From positions 1,798,001 through 1,862,000 of the forward strand of contig NZ_JAMBNV010000001.1 in assembly GCF_023715245.1 (NCBI RefSeq): 64,000 nucleotides of DNA, given 5' to 3'. Shown here in pieces: positions 28,489 to 37,014 of this stretch. Positions within the stretch are counted from its first letter, which is position 1. Each line of letters opens with the position of its first letter. Source of the DNA: Sporosarcina luteola. Lineage in GTDB: Bacteria; Bacillota; Bacilli; Bacillales_A; Planococcaceae. A model generated the notes under the pieces. That model saw only the letters and a program-made list of their open reading frames with translations. It ran no database searches and was not told the DNA's origin. The translations under genes were made by a program, and so were the position numbers.

Positions 28489-29790
28489 TCAGTCTTCTTT
28501 TGAACCGGGAATGATAGTCATGACGGTATGACTATCTTCATTGGAAATAGTAGCGAATGCGTCCTTTAAATGCTCAATTTCAATATTTTCAAGTGTCGGC
28601 ACAACATCGAATAAATTCATATCATTGAAATTGTATTGGGTGAACTGATTGGAAATGAATTCAATGGAGTTCAACGAACGCATAAATTGACCGATTCTCC
28701 GTTTTCTTGCACGATTTAGATCATCATCAGTAATCGTCCATTTTTCAGTCAATGATTTCAACGTACTACGGACGGCCGCTTCTAACTCTTCCGGTTTATC
28801 CGTATCCGATTCAACCATTGCGAATCCGAAACCTTTCTCGAACACGAAATCATAGTGGTATGTTTCATCGATTAAATGATCATTATACGCTTTTGTGTAG
28901 AATTCGGAAGTTCTGCCAAACAAAATATCTAGGAGAAGATTAACCGACAAATCCTGGCGAAGCATTTCATCCCCGTTCAAAATTGTATGATTGCACTTCA
29001 TACCGTAATTGAATTTCGGTCTGAGAACATCCATTTCAAGCACTGTTTTCTTCCTGTTCGCTTCTTTTGGCTCTTCCGGATATTTGCGTTTTATTTCTTC
29101 GGGTTCCGAAAATTCCTTGCTGTTTTGGTCTTCCCGAATAAAATTTATCATTTCATCTGGATCTACAGCGCCTATGACGAACACAGTCATATTCGATGGA
29201 TGATAAAATGTCTCATAACATTCGTAAAGATGCTCTGCAGTTATCTCTTGGATCGTATCGACAGTTCCTGCAATATCAATGTTGACCGGATATTCTTTGT
29301 ATAAGCTTTGGATCGTCCCAAAATAATTACGCCAATCAGGATTGTCATCATACATCGTAATCTCTTGTGCGATAATGCCTTTTTCTTTCTCCACTTTTTC
29401 TTTTGTGAAATAAGGTTCCTGGACGAAATCGAGCAACACTTTCGTGTTTTCATATAAATTTTCGGTTGTGGAGAACAAGTAAGATGTGCGCGTGAATGAA
29501 GTGAATGCATTCGCGGAAGCTCCAAGGACGCCGAACTTCTGGAATACGTCCTCTTCCTTCTTGTCAAACATTTTATGTTCCAAGAAGTGGGCAATCCCGT
29601 CAGGCACGGTAACATATTCCTCCTTGCCCCTCGGAATGAACGTGCTGTCGATCGAACCATACTTCGTAGTAAACGTCACATATGTCTTCGAAAATCCGCG
29701 TTTAGGCAAAATATATACGTGCAGGCCATTGTCGAGCCTTTCGTGGAATAGGGTTTCCTGTAAGTTGTCAAAAGTGATTTTATCCATCAT
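28489..29790 (-). CDS. ymfH: M16 family zinc peptidase YmfH
   Basis: This is the active half of an M16 pair. The 433 residues contain the inverted zinc motif HFLEH (in AHFLEHKMFDKK, about residue 80) and the downstream glutamate in EKGIIAQEITMY. M16B peptidases usually work as heterodimers with a partner lacking the motif, here YmfF. The ATG at 29790 shares one base with the ymfF stop (TAATG), so the two are translationally coupled. The substrate is unknown. Confidence 0.92.
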   Translation of the reverse strand: MMDKITFDNLQETLFHERLDNGLHVYILPKRGFSKTYVTFTTKYGSIDSTFIPRGKEEYVTVPDGIAHFLEHKMFDKKEEDVFQKFGVLGASANAFTSFTRTSYLFSTTENLYENTKVLLDFVQEPYFTKEKVEKEKGIIAQEITMYDDNPDWRNYFGTIQSLYKEYPVNIDIAGTVDTIQEITAEHLYECYETFYHPSNMTVFVIGAVDPDEMINFIREDQNSKEFSEPEEIKRKYPEEPKEANRKKTVLEMDVLRPKFNYGMKCNHTILNGDEMLRQDLSVNLLLDILFGRTSEFYTKAYNDHLIDETYHYDFVFEKGFGFAMVESDTDKPEELEAAVRSTLKSLTEKWTITDDDLNRARKRRIGQFMRSLNSIEFISNQFTQYNFNDMNLFDVVPTLENIEIEHLKDAFATISNEDSHTVMTIIPGSKED

Positions 29791-31055
29791 TACGCCTCTC
29801 TTCCCGATAACAAGTAGATGAGTTCCAAGTGGATCTGAGATGCCATCTGTTGAACATCTTCGATTGAGACCGCCTCCCATTTAGCGATCCATTTATCGGC
29901 TGTGAAATCCTCATCCAATTGTTTGTATTGATCGTACAATTCGATTTGGCCTCTTGCAGAATCAAATGCACTGCGGATACTGTTCGTCAATAAGGCGATA
30001 GTCTGGTCAAGCTCCAAATCGGATATGTTACCGTTTTGTAGAGCGTCAATCTGCTCACCGATCAACTTCACGGCTTTCTCCTCAAGGTCAGCGTCAATTC
30101 CCGCCATGACATATACAATGCCGTAATATGCCGCGTACGCACTGTTTACAGTGTATGCCATACTTTCTTTTTCCCGCACATTCATGAACAATTTGCTATG
30201 AGCAAACCCGCCCAGTACACCATTGGTCACTTGCATTTTAGGGTATTCTGGATGGAAGAAGGAAACAGGGGTGCTGTATCCGACTTGCAGCTTACCTTGC
30301 TTCATGTCCTGTCTTTCAAATACTTGGCGGGCCTCTGTATTTTTCGTGTCAGGCTGTTCATATTGTTTCCTCGTAGTTTCTCTTGCCGGGAAACCGAACA
30401 TTGTTTTTATTTTCTCAGCCAGCTCATCCACATTGACATTCCCAACGACATAAATGTCTATTTCATCTTCATCCAACATTCTCTTGTATGTATCCAGGAG
30501 TGACGCATTTGTGATGCTTTCAACGTCTTTTTCCGTCCCACTTGCAGACATTGAAGCGGGATCGTTCGGACGCATCAGTTCAAGCATGCGTTTATGCGCA
30601 TACCTTCCTTTATCGTCATATATAGATCTTATTCTTTCTATCACAGTCCGTTTTTCCCTGTTAACGACGGACTCATCGAATGTTCCATTCTTTAAATTCG
30701 GATTAAAGATGACTGAATACATCATTTTTAACGCTTCATCGAAGACACCGGATGTCGATAGGTATTCGTCGTTTACGCATTCCATATTCAATGAGACGAT
30801 ATGTGATCTGCCGCGCTTACCTGCATCCATGTAGAATACGGTACCATATAATTCATCCAATGCTTTCCGTAAATCGCTCTGTTTTGGATAATCAGCGTTC
30901 GAATCTTGGAGTACATTTGATAGGACCGCACGGAATGCTGCCTGCTTCTCATTAAGTTCTGAGAGCCATTTGATGGACATCGTTATCGTTTTAAATTGCT
31001 CCGTCCTGCGGATATATAAATTGACTCCCTTTTGAAGCTCGACTTTTGTAAACAT
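29790..31055 (-). CDS. ymfF: M16 family peptidase-like protein YmfF, non-catalytic partner
   Basis: The 421 residues have the M16 fold (FAHSKLFMNVREKESMAYTV is the R/Y region of the second domain). The HxxEH zinc motif is absent from the N-terminal half, where the sequence reads LSNVLQDSNADYPK. It therefore probably supplies the substrate-binding arginine/tyrosine half of a heterodimer with YmfH. The same split is known for B. subtilis YmfF/YmfH. Its ATG has GAGG upstream. Confidence 0.9.
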   Translation of the reverse strand: MFTKVELQKGVNLYIRRTEQFKTITMSIKWLSELNEKQAAFRAVLSNVLQDSNADYPKQSDLRKALDELYGTVFYMDAGKRGRSHIVSLNMECVNDEYLSTSGVFDEALKMMYSVIFNPNLKNGTFDESVVNREKRTVIERIRSIYDDKGRYAHKRMLELMRPNDPASMSASGTEKDVESITNASLLDTYKRMLDEDEIDIYVVGNVNVDELAEKIKTMFGFPARETTRKQYEQPDTKNTEARQVFERQDMKQGKLQVGYSTPVSFFHPEYPKMQVTNGVLGGFAHSKLFMNVREKESMAYTVNSAYAAYYGIVYVMAGIDADLEEKAVKLIGEQIDALQNGNISDLELDQTIALLTNSIRSAFDSARGQIELYDQYKQLDEDFTADKWIAKWEAVSIEDVQQMASQIHLELIYLLSGREA

Positions 31056-31149
31056 ATGAACACCTCGTTTTTTCTTTATTATACGAATACCCTTCTACAA
31101 TATACATTTCATCATATCTGTATAGCAAAATAAACGCATTTTTCCAAAA

Positions 31150-31191
31150 CGGAAAACCGCCTGGTATCCAATAAATTCGGAACCAAGCGGT
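31150..31191 (-). terminator. Terminator of the nup operon
   Basis: ACCGCCTGGT (31156-31165) pairs with ACCAAGCGGT (31182-31191) with one mismatch. UUUUCC follows on the minus strand. Confidence 0.75.
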
Positions 31192-31201
31192 AGTTAGTCG
31201 T

Positions 31202-32161
31202 TTATCGGCTGCCTTTGATGTAAGGAATACCATTCGCTTTTGGAGCATTTGCTTTTCCGATAAACCCTGCAAGGGCAAGAATCGTCAGAACATACGGCAA
31301 GATATGGAAGTAGACCGTCGGGATATTCTTAATAAGATCAATCGAACCCGCACTGATTGCAAGCGCTTGGGCAAACCCAAAGAATAATGCTGCGCCCATC
31401 GCACCGATCGGATGCCACTTACCGAAAATCATCGCTGCCAATGCCATAAATCCTTGGCCGTTGATCGTCGCATGACCGAAGTCTCCAGTCATTGTTTGAG
31501 AGTAGATTGCACCACCTATACCAGCTAACCCACCTGATAAAATAACAGCTGTATAACGGATTTTCGTAACATTGATGCCCATCGTGTCTGCTGCCATCGG
31601 ATGCTCTCCTACTGAACGAAGACGGAGTCCGAATGGAGTCTTATAGATAACGAACCAGGCAATTACAGCAACGACTATCGCCAATACCGAAGTGCCGTAT
31701 ACCGATTTAAAAAACATCGGTCCGATGACAGGGATATCCTGCAGTATCGGTATATTGATACGCGGAATTTTTTTCTGGATGAAATCTGTCTGCCCTTTTC
31801 CGAACATCATTTTCACAGAAAACAAGGCGATCGCTATACCGAGCATATTAATGGCCACACCGGAAACGACTTGGTCCGCTCGGAATGAGACAGATGCAAT
31901 GGCGTGCAAAATTGAAAAGATGGCTGAAACTAGCATAGCAACCAACAAAGCAATCCATGGCGTCCATGAACCGAAGACGTCTGCATAAGCCAAATTAAAG
32001 ACAATCCCTATGAACGCGCCCATGACCATAAGGCCTTCAAGTCCAATATTGACCACACCGGATCGTTCAGAGAACACGCCTCCGATGGCAGTGAGAATGA
32101 GAGGGGCGGCATAAGCGATCGAAGTCGGCACGATAAAATATAGCACTTCCAAAAAGCTCAT
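31202..32161 (-). CDS. nupQ: Nucleoside ABC transporter permease NupQ
   Basis: This 319-residue integral membrane permease of the BPD_transp_2 family has about nine hydrophobic segments. FSERSGVVNIGLEGLMVMGAF near the N-terminus is the conserved signature of the guanosine/purine-nucleoside importer permeases. The C-terminal FGKWHPIGAMGAALFFGFAQ is the coupling region. With NupP it forms the channel for the ATPase NupO and lipoprotein NupN. It begins one base after nupP ends. Confidence 0.92.
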   Translation of the reverse strand: MSFLEVLYFIVPTSIAYAAPLILTAIGGVFSERSGVVNIGLEGLMVMGAFIGIVFNLAYADVFGSWTPWIALLVAMLVSAIFSILHAIASVSFRADQVVSGVAINMLGIAIALFSVKMMFGKGQTDFIQKKIPRINIPILQDIPVIGPMFFKSVYGTSVLAIVVAVIAWFVIYKTPFGLRLRSVGEHPMAADTMGINVTKIRYTAVILSGGLAGIGGAIYSQTMTGDFGHATINGQGFMALAAMIFGKWHPIGAMGAALFFGFAQALAISAGSIDLIKNIPTVYFHILPYVLTILALAGFIGKANAPKANGIPYIKGSR

Positions 32162-32162
32162 G

Positions 32163-33209
32163 TCATTTCGCCTCCTTTTTCTTATTCAATCGTTCGAGCG
32201 CTACCCGGATAATATATCCGCACGCAACGAAGAAGATGATAAGTGCAATGACGATTGAAACGATTTCTAGTGGAATGCTAGCCGCATTCGGCATATTATT
32301 CGCTCCGTATTTCAATGAACCGAACAATGATGCACCGAAGATGACGCCGAGTGGGGAGTTGGCACCGAGTAAAGCTACGGCGATCCCGTCAAACCCGATT
32401 CCAGTGAACCCGCCTTGGTTCGTCATGCTTCCAAAAGTGCCTAGGCCTTCCATGGCGCCTCCAAGTCCTGCAAAAGCACCTGAGATGACCATGGACAAAA
32501 TGATGTTTTTATTTACGTTCATCCCGGAATAATGGGATGCGTTCTGGTTAAATCCTACCGACTTCAATTCGAAACCGGTTTTTGTCTTCTCAAGAATAAA
32601 CCACATGACGATTACCATGGCAAGTGCCACGAAAATTCCAAAATGGAGAGTAGAGTAATCGGTCAAGTTAGAAAGGAATTCCGAGCGCAAAGAAGCCGTC
32701 GGTTGTATTTTATCCGTCTTGTAGCTTCCGCCGGATACTGTTTTGATTAATGCGTTCACGACATGAAGTGCAACATAGTTCATCATGATTGTGACAATTA
32801 CTTCATGGACACGTAATGTCGCTTTCAATATGCCGGGCACCAAGCCCCATAGCGCGCCCGCCAAGGCAGCAGCCAATAGGGCGAAAGGCAAATGAATGTA
32901 CATCGGCAATTCAAACGCAGCACCGACATATGCGGAGGCAAACCATCCGACCATAAGCTGCCCTTCGACACCAATGTTAAAAAGCCCTGTTCGGAAAGCG
33001 AATGCGACTGCCAGCCCCGCAAGGATATACGGACTGATCTGCCGGATTGTTTCACCGATAGCATAGCTATCTCCGAAAATACCATTCCATAATGCTATAT
33101 ATCCGGCCACAGGGTCGTAGCCGCTGAATAGCATGACGACTGCTCCTACGAGTAAACCTAGGATGATCGAAATGGCCGGTACTAAAATTTTGATCACTCT
33201 ATTAGACAT
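32163..33209 (-). CDS. nupP: Nucleoside ABC transporter permease NupP
   Basis: The second permease (348 residues, eight to ten membrane helices) has the family stretch FRTGLFNIGVEGQLMVGWFA and a coupling region GFDGIAVALLGANSPLGVIFGA. The ATG at 33209 overlaps the end of nupO by eight bases. AGGTG lies upstream; a GTG four codons earlier has no ribosome site. Confidence 0.92.
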   Translation of the reverse strand: MSNRVIKILVPAISIILGLLVGAVVMLFSGYDPVAGYIALWNGIFGDSYAIGETIRQISPYILAGLAVAFAFRTGLFNIGVEGQLMVGWFASAYVGAAFELPMYIHLPFALLAAALAGALWGLVPGILKATLRVHEVIVTIMMNYVALHVVNALIKTVSGGSYKTDKIQPTASLRSEFLSNLTDYSTLHFGIFVALAMVIVMWFILEKTKTGFELKSVGFNQNASHYSGMNVNKNIILSMVISGAFAGLGGAMEGLGTFGSMTNQGGFTGIGFDGIAVALLGANSPLGVIFGASLFGSLKYGANNMPNAASIPLEIVSIVIALIIFFVACGYIIRVALERLNKKKEAK

Positions 33210-34740
33210 CTCGATCCGCACCTACTTTCGCTTCCTTTGAATGCCCAGCCATTAATAGACCTAGCTCCTTTTCGGTCGTTTCCGAAGGGATGACCGTATC
33301 GACGATTTGGCCATCATGGATGACTGCAATCCGGTCAGATACGTTCATGACTTCATCAAGCTCAAAGGAAATGAGGAAAACCGCCTTCCCTTTATCACGC
33401 TGTTCAATTAACCTTTTATGGATAAATTCAATTGCCCCGACATCTAAACCTCTTGTCGGCAATGCCGCAATAAGCAAGTCAGGGTCACGTGAAACTTCAC
33501 GTCCGATAATCAGCTTCTGCTGATTCCCTCCCGACAACGCCCGGGCAAGCTCGTGTTCACCTTGTGTTCTTACGTCATACTCCTCAATGATTTTCTTTGC
33601 CTTTTCTGACACTACGTCATAATGCATGAGGCCATTTTTTGAATAGGGTGGGTGGTAATATTCCTGTAATGCAGCATTGTAGCCGACAGAAAAGTCAAGT
33701 ACAAGCCCATGTTTATGACGATCTTGCGGGATATGGCCTAAACCCGATTCCGTTATTTTTCTCGTTTTCAAAGAGGTAATATCTTTGGAATTGATGGTGA
33801 TCTTTCCACTCTTCACTTTCCGCAGGCCGGCAATCGCTTCAATTAATTCAGACTGTCCATTTCCATCGATTCCGGCCAGGCCGACAATCTCGCCTTTTCG
33901 GACTGATAGATTCAACCCTTTAACTTTTTCGATCCCTCTATAATCCAAGACAACAAGATTTTCAATGTTCAATACATCTTCCTGCGGATTTGCAGGACCT
34001 TTTTCCGTCTTGAATGTAACTTGCCTTCCTACCATTAACGTTGCAAGTTCTTCAGGATTCGTTTCAGATGTGACAACCGTACCTATCCCCTGCCCTTTAC
34101 GGATTACAGTAACCCGGTCGGATACATCCATGATCTCTTGAAGTTTATGGGTGATCAGGATAATTGACTTACCTTCAGTAATTAGTTTCTTCATAATTCC
34201 AATTAATTCCTGTATTTCCTGAGGAGTTAAAGAAGCCGTCGGTTCATCAAAGATTAGTATATTTGCACCACGATATAATGTTTTCAGAATTTCCACTCGT
34301 TGTTGCATTCCGACCGAAATATCTTCAATTTTTGCGTAGGGATCGACATTCAATCCGTACGTTTTGGAAATCTCCGCAACTTTCTTTGCTGCGCCTTTAC
34401 TATCGACGATACCCATCTTTTTCGGTTCATTGCCTAAAATGATATTTTCAGTAACCGTCAAATTCTCGACGAGCATGAAATGTTGATGAACCATTCCAAT
34501 TCCAAGGTCGTTTGCAACATTCGGACTTGTAATATTGACCTTTTCCCCATTGACGCGTATTTCTCCCTCTTCGGGTTGATACAGCCCGAACAACACATTC
34601 ATCAAAGTGGTTTTCCCTGCTCCATTTTCACCTAGAAGCGCATGGATCTCCCCTTTCCCCAATTGCAGGGTGATGTTGTCATTCGCCCGGAAATTACCGA
34701 ATTGCTTTGTAATGTTCAACATCTCAATGACATATTCCAA
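33202..34740 (-). CDS. nupO: Nucleoside ABC transporter ATP-binding protein NupO
   Basis: This fused double ATPase has 512 residues. The first domain has Walker A GENGAGKTT, a signature region around DISVGMQQRVEIL and Walker B LIFDEPTAS. The second has a degenerate Walker A GIDGNGQSE, signature ALSGGNQQK and a Walker B region reading LLIAALPTRGLD. The P to A change (AALP in place of the usual AAQP) is typical of this class. The TTG at 34740 gives MEYVIEMLNITKQF, the usual N-terminus, with GAGG upstream; a longer frame exists but is poor. Confidence 0.94.
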   Translation of the reverse strand: MEYVIEMLNITKQFGNFRANDNITLQLGKGEIHALLGENGAGKTTLMNVLFGLYQPEEGEIRVNGEKVNITSPNVANDLGIGMVHQHFMLVENLTVTENIILGNEPKKMGIVDSKGAAKKVAEISKTYGLNVDPYAKIEDISVGMQQRVEILKTLYRGANILIFDEPTASLTPQEIQELIGIMKKLITEGKSIILITHKLQEIMDVSDRVTVIRKGQGIGTVVTSETNPEELATLMVGRQVTFKTEKGPANPQEDVLNIENLVVLDYRGIEKVKGLNLSVRKGEIVGLAGIDGNGQSELIEAIAGLRKVKSGKITINSKDITSLKTRKITESGLGHIPQDRHKHGLVLDFSVGYNAALQEYYHPPYSKNGLMHYDVVSEKAKKIIEEYDVRTQGEHELARALSGGNQQKLIIGREVSRDPDLLIAALPTRGLDVGAIEFIHKRLIEQRDKGKAVFLISFELDEVMNVSDRIAVIHDGQIVDTVIPSETTEKELGLLMAGHSKEAKVGADRDV

Positions 34741-34860
34741 TGGTTTCACTTCCTCGTATAATAGTTTCTCTTTATATTTGGCTATTAAAATGAACACAAT
34801 AAAAGGTTCTTTTGTGTAAAAACCTTTTAGTCTGTCATTTTCCTCCGTGCTTTTGTCACA

Positions 34861-34888
34861 ACAAAGGCCGGAATGATCCGGCCTTTGT
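34861..34888 (-). terminator. Intra-operon hairpin between nupN and nupO
   Basis: A perfect 12-bp stem with loop ATGA (34861-34872 with 34877-34888) lies 11 bases after nupN. The tail on minus is not a strong U-run (UGUGACAAAA). It may stabilise the nupN mRNA end or cause partial termination, so that binding protein exceeds permease. Confidence 0.7.
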
Positions 34889-34899
34889 CGCATTTTTAA

Positions 34900-35955
34900 T
34901 TATTCAACGAACTCAGGTACTTCAATTTCACCAGAAGCAATTTTCTTCTTGAAATCTTCCACTTTATCCATTACATCTTGAGGAATCGCACCTCGGGAAT
35001 CCGCCAATGTAACACCGTCATCTTCAAGACCGTATACTTTCGTTTCACCGCCTGGGAATTTGCCTTCCTGGGCAAGCTTCGCAATGTCTTGAACCGCTAC
35101 ATCAACGCGTTTAAGCATTGAAGTTAACGTAATATTGTCATCGCCGACTTGACCTTCGTCATATTGATCGGAGTCAACACCGATTACCCATACGTAAGCA
35201 TCTTTGTCAGCAGCTTTACGCTCTTTCGCTTCCGTGAAGACACCGTTTCCTGTACCACCAGCTGCGTGGAAGATAATATCTACGCCAGATGAATACATAC
35301 GGCCAGCTTCCGCTTTCCCAAGCTCAGCTTTGTCAAATGCTCCAGTATATTTCACATCTACTTTGATATCCGGTTTTACTGCTGCAACGCCCGCAACAAA
35401 TCCAGCTTCAAAGCGCTCAATAACAGGAATTTCCATACCGCCGACGAAACCGATTTTATCCGATTTTGTCATCAATGCAGCAGCAACACCAGCAAGGAAT
35501 GCACCTTCTTGTTCTTTGAACAGAATGCTTGCCACGTTCGGCTGATCAACAACACCATCGATGATTCCAAAGTTTGTATCAGCTTGTTGTCCAGCAATTG
35601 TATTGATAGCTTCTTCCATCATGAATCCGACACCGAAAACAAGATCGAAGTCACGGCGGGTAAGCGCATTCAAGTTGGACGTGTAATCTGCTTCACCTTT
35701 TGATTGAAGGTATGCGTATCCGCCGTCTCCTTCACTCAAACCATTAGCCTCACCGAAATCTTTGATACCTTTCCAAGCGGATTGGTTGAACGATTTGTCG
35801 TCAATCCCGCCGACATCCGTGACCATTGCTAGTGAAAACTCTGATTCGTTTCCACCCTTAGAAGTTGTTTTTTCTTTTTCTGTGCCGCATGCACCAAGTA
35901 ATGTGCCGGCTGCTAGTACCAATGATAATGCAAGACCGTATTTACGTTTGCTCAC
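34900..35955 (-). CDS. nupN: Nucleoside-binding lipoprotein NupN (BMP family)
   Basis: The 351-residue protein is exported and lipid-anchored. The signal peptide ends in the lipobox TLLGAC, with the cysteine near residue 23. The BMP/PnrA domain follows, with [22 protein letters not shown] and [20 protein letters not shown] features. It captures nucleosides outside the cell for NupOPQ. The start is GTG at 35955 behind GGGAGG. It is the first gene of the importer and is separated from its permeases' ATPase by a strong hairpin. Confidence 0.94.
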   Translation of the reverse strand: MSKRKYGLALSLVLAAGTLLGACGTEKEKTTSKGGNESEFSLAMVTDVGGIDDKSFNQSAWKGIKDFGEANGLSEGDGGYAYLQSKGEADYTSNLNALTRRDFDLVFGVGFMMEEAINTIAGQQADTNFGIIDGVVDQPNVASILFKEQEGAFLAGVAAALMTKSDKIGFVGGMEIPVIERFEAGFVAGVAAVKPDIKVDVKYTGAFDKAELGKAEAGRMYSSGVDIIFHAAGGTGNGVFTEAKERKAADKDAYVWVIGVDSDQYDEGQVGDDNITLTSMLKRVDVAVQDIAKLAQEGKFPGGETKVYGLEDDGVTLADSRGAIPQDVMDKVEDFKKKIASGEIEVPEFVE

Positions 35956-35995
35956 CGATTGGACCTCCCTGTTTTTTATTTTGGTATTAAAATAT

Positions 35996-36009
35996 GACGT
36001 GTGAACGTC
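35996..36009. promoter_or_regulatory. Palindrome in the nupN promoter region
   Basis: GACGT and ACGTC are separated by GTGA. It lies about 40 bases upstream of nupN and could be a regulator site. It does not resemble the TGAGGTAA palindromes in front of the GntR gene. Confidence 0.3.
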
Positions 36010-36124
36010 TTAAATGCACACTTGAAAAGCACTCCGTCGGCAGTCAAAATGACAGGCGGTCGTTGCATTTGCACTTGTTGCCCGTCATTTTCAGCTTGCT
36101 TCCCGACTGCTTCAAAAATGTGCC

Positions 36125-36853
36125 TTATACCCTTTTTCGTACGACATGGAAGCTGAACTTATCAGCTCTGAAATAGTTTTTGGAGTAAAGGACCATTTCG
36201 CCTTCCTCACTATAATGATGTTGAAGCAATACAAGGAGGGGGATGTCCACTCCACATCTAAGTATGGACGATGCTTCATCATCATAGCCGACAGGTTCGA
36301 TGTTCGCCACAGCCTGTGCAATCCTGATCTGGCCGGATTTCTCAATCAAATCAAAAATCGATTCGTTCAGTACGACATCCGAACCTCCGTCTAGATTTTT
36401 CGCTAGTACATGATCAATGCAATAAACGACTGGCTCGCCGTCTGCAGTCCTAACTCTTTTAATTGTAACTAGACTATCATTTTCATCGCATTCGAACTTT
36501 CCAATCATTTCATCATTTGGGAGATCCTCTTGCACCTCCATAAAAATCGTGCCAGGAACCATTCCTGCATCACATATCATGGAAGAGACGCTTGACAGCT
36601 GCTCAATTCCGGATGAAAATAATGGCCGCGGATTCACAAAAGTACCGACACCGTGTTTTCTGACGATGACTTTCTCTTCTTCAAGGACACGGAGCGCTTC
36701 CCGAAGCGTCGCCCTGCTTACGCCAAGCGTTCTGGCAAGTTCAAATTCGGAGGGAAACCTCTCGTTCTCCTTGAAGACCCCGGAATCGATATCTTCTTTC
36801 AGCCGCTCGATCACTTGAACATACAAATGCCTATGATCCGTTTTCACCACCAT
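36125..36853 (-). CDS. nupR: GntR/HutC-family regulator, NupR-like (YmfC)
   Basis: The 242-residue repressor has an N-terminal winged helix (RFPSEFELARTLGVSRATLREALRVLEEEKV) and a C-terminal UbiC-type ligand domain. In B. subtilis the ymfC gene beside spoIIIE is the nupNOPQ repressor NupR. Here it stands directly next to both spoIIIE and nupN, which makes the identification strong. The ligand is presumably a nucleoside or nucleotide. The ATG has GGGAGGGG. A palindrome cluster sits between its promoter and start, suggesting autoregulation. Confidence 0.88.
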   Translation of the reverse strand: MVVKTDHRHLYVQVIERLKEDIDSGVFKENERFPSEFELARTLGVSRATLREALRVLEEEKVIVRKHGVGTFVNPRPLFSSGIEQLSSVSSMICDAGMVPGTIFMEVQEDLPNDEMIGKFECDENDSLVTIKRVRTADGEPVVYCIDHVLAKNLDGGSDVVLNESIFDLIEKSGQIRIAQAVANIEPVGYDDEASSILRCGVDIPLLVLLQHHYSEEGEMVLYSKNYFRADKFSFHVVRKRV

Positions 36854-36871
36854 TAATATCCCCCCTCCCGA

Positions 36872-36900
36872 TGAGGTAAGACCTCAGATGTGTTACCTCA
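36872..36900. promoter_or_regulatory. Operator-like palindrome cluster upstream of nupR
   Basis: TGAGGTAA (36872-36879) and TTACCTCA (36893-36900) form an 8-bp inverted repeat. A second inverted repeat TGAGGT-AAG-ACCTCA occupies 36872-36886. It lies downstream of the -10 (36917-36922) and before the ribosome site, as expected for an autorepressor. Confidence 0.65.
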
Positions 36901-36916
36901 TTTCTCAATCATCCAT

Positions 36917-36925
36917 ACTATATCA
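36917..36925 (-). promoter_or_regulatory. Extended -10 of nupR
   Basis: On the minus strand the sequence is TGATATAGT, an extended -10. No good -35 is visible at 17 bases. Confidence 0.5.
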
Positions 36926-37014
36926 TTTTACTACTCCAAAATAAACATCTGTTTTTCAAAAAAACTTGAAACTGTATGAATTCCTTTTGAATTGTCCATC
37001 TTTTGTCATGTTTT

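Noticed and set aside
29790..31055. YmfF as a damaged peptidase
   Set aside because: M16B pairs normally have one partner lacking HxxEH; YmfH keeps it.
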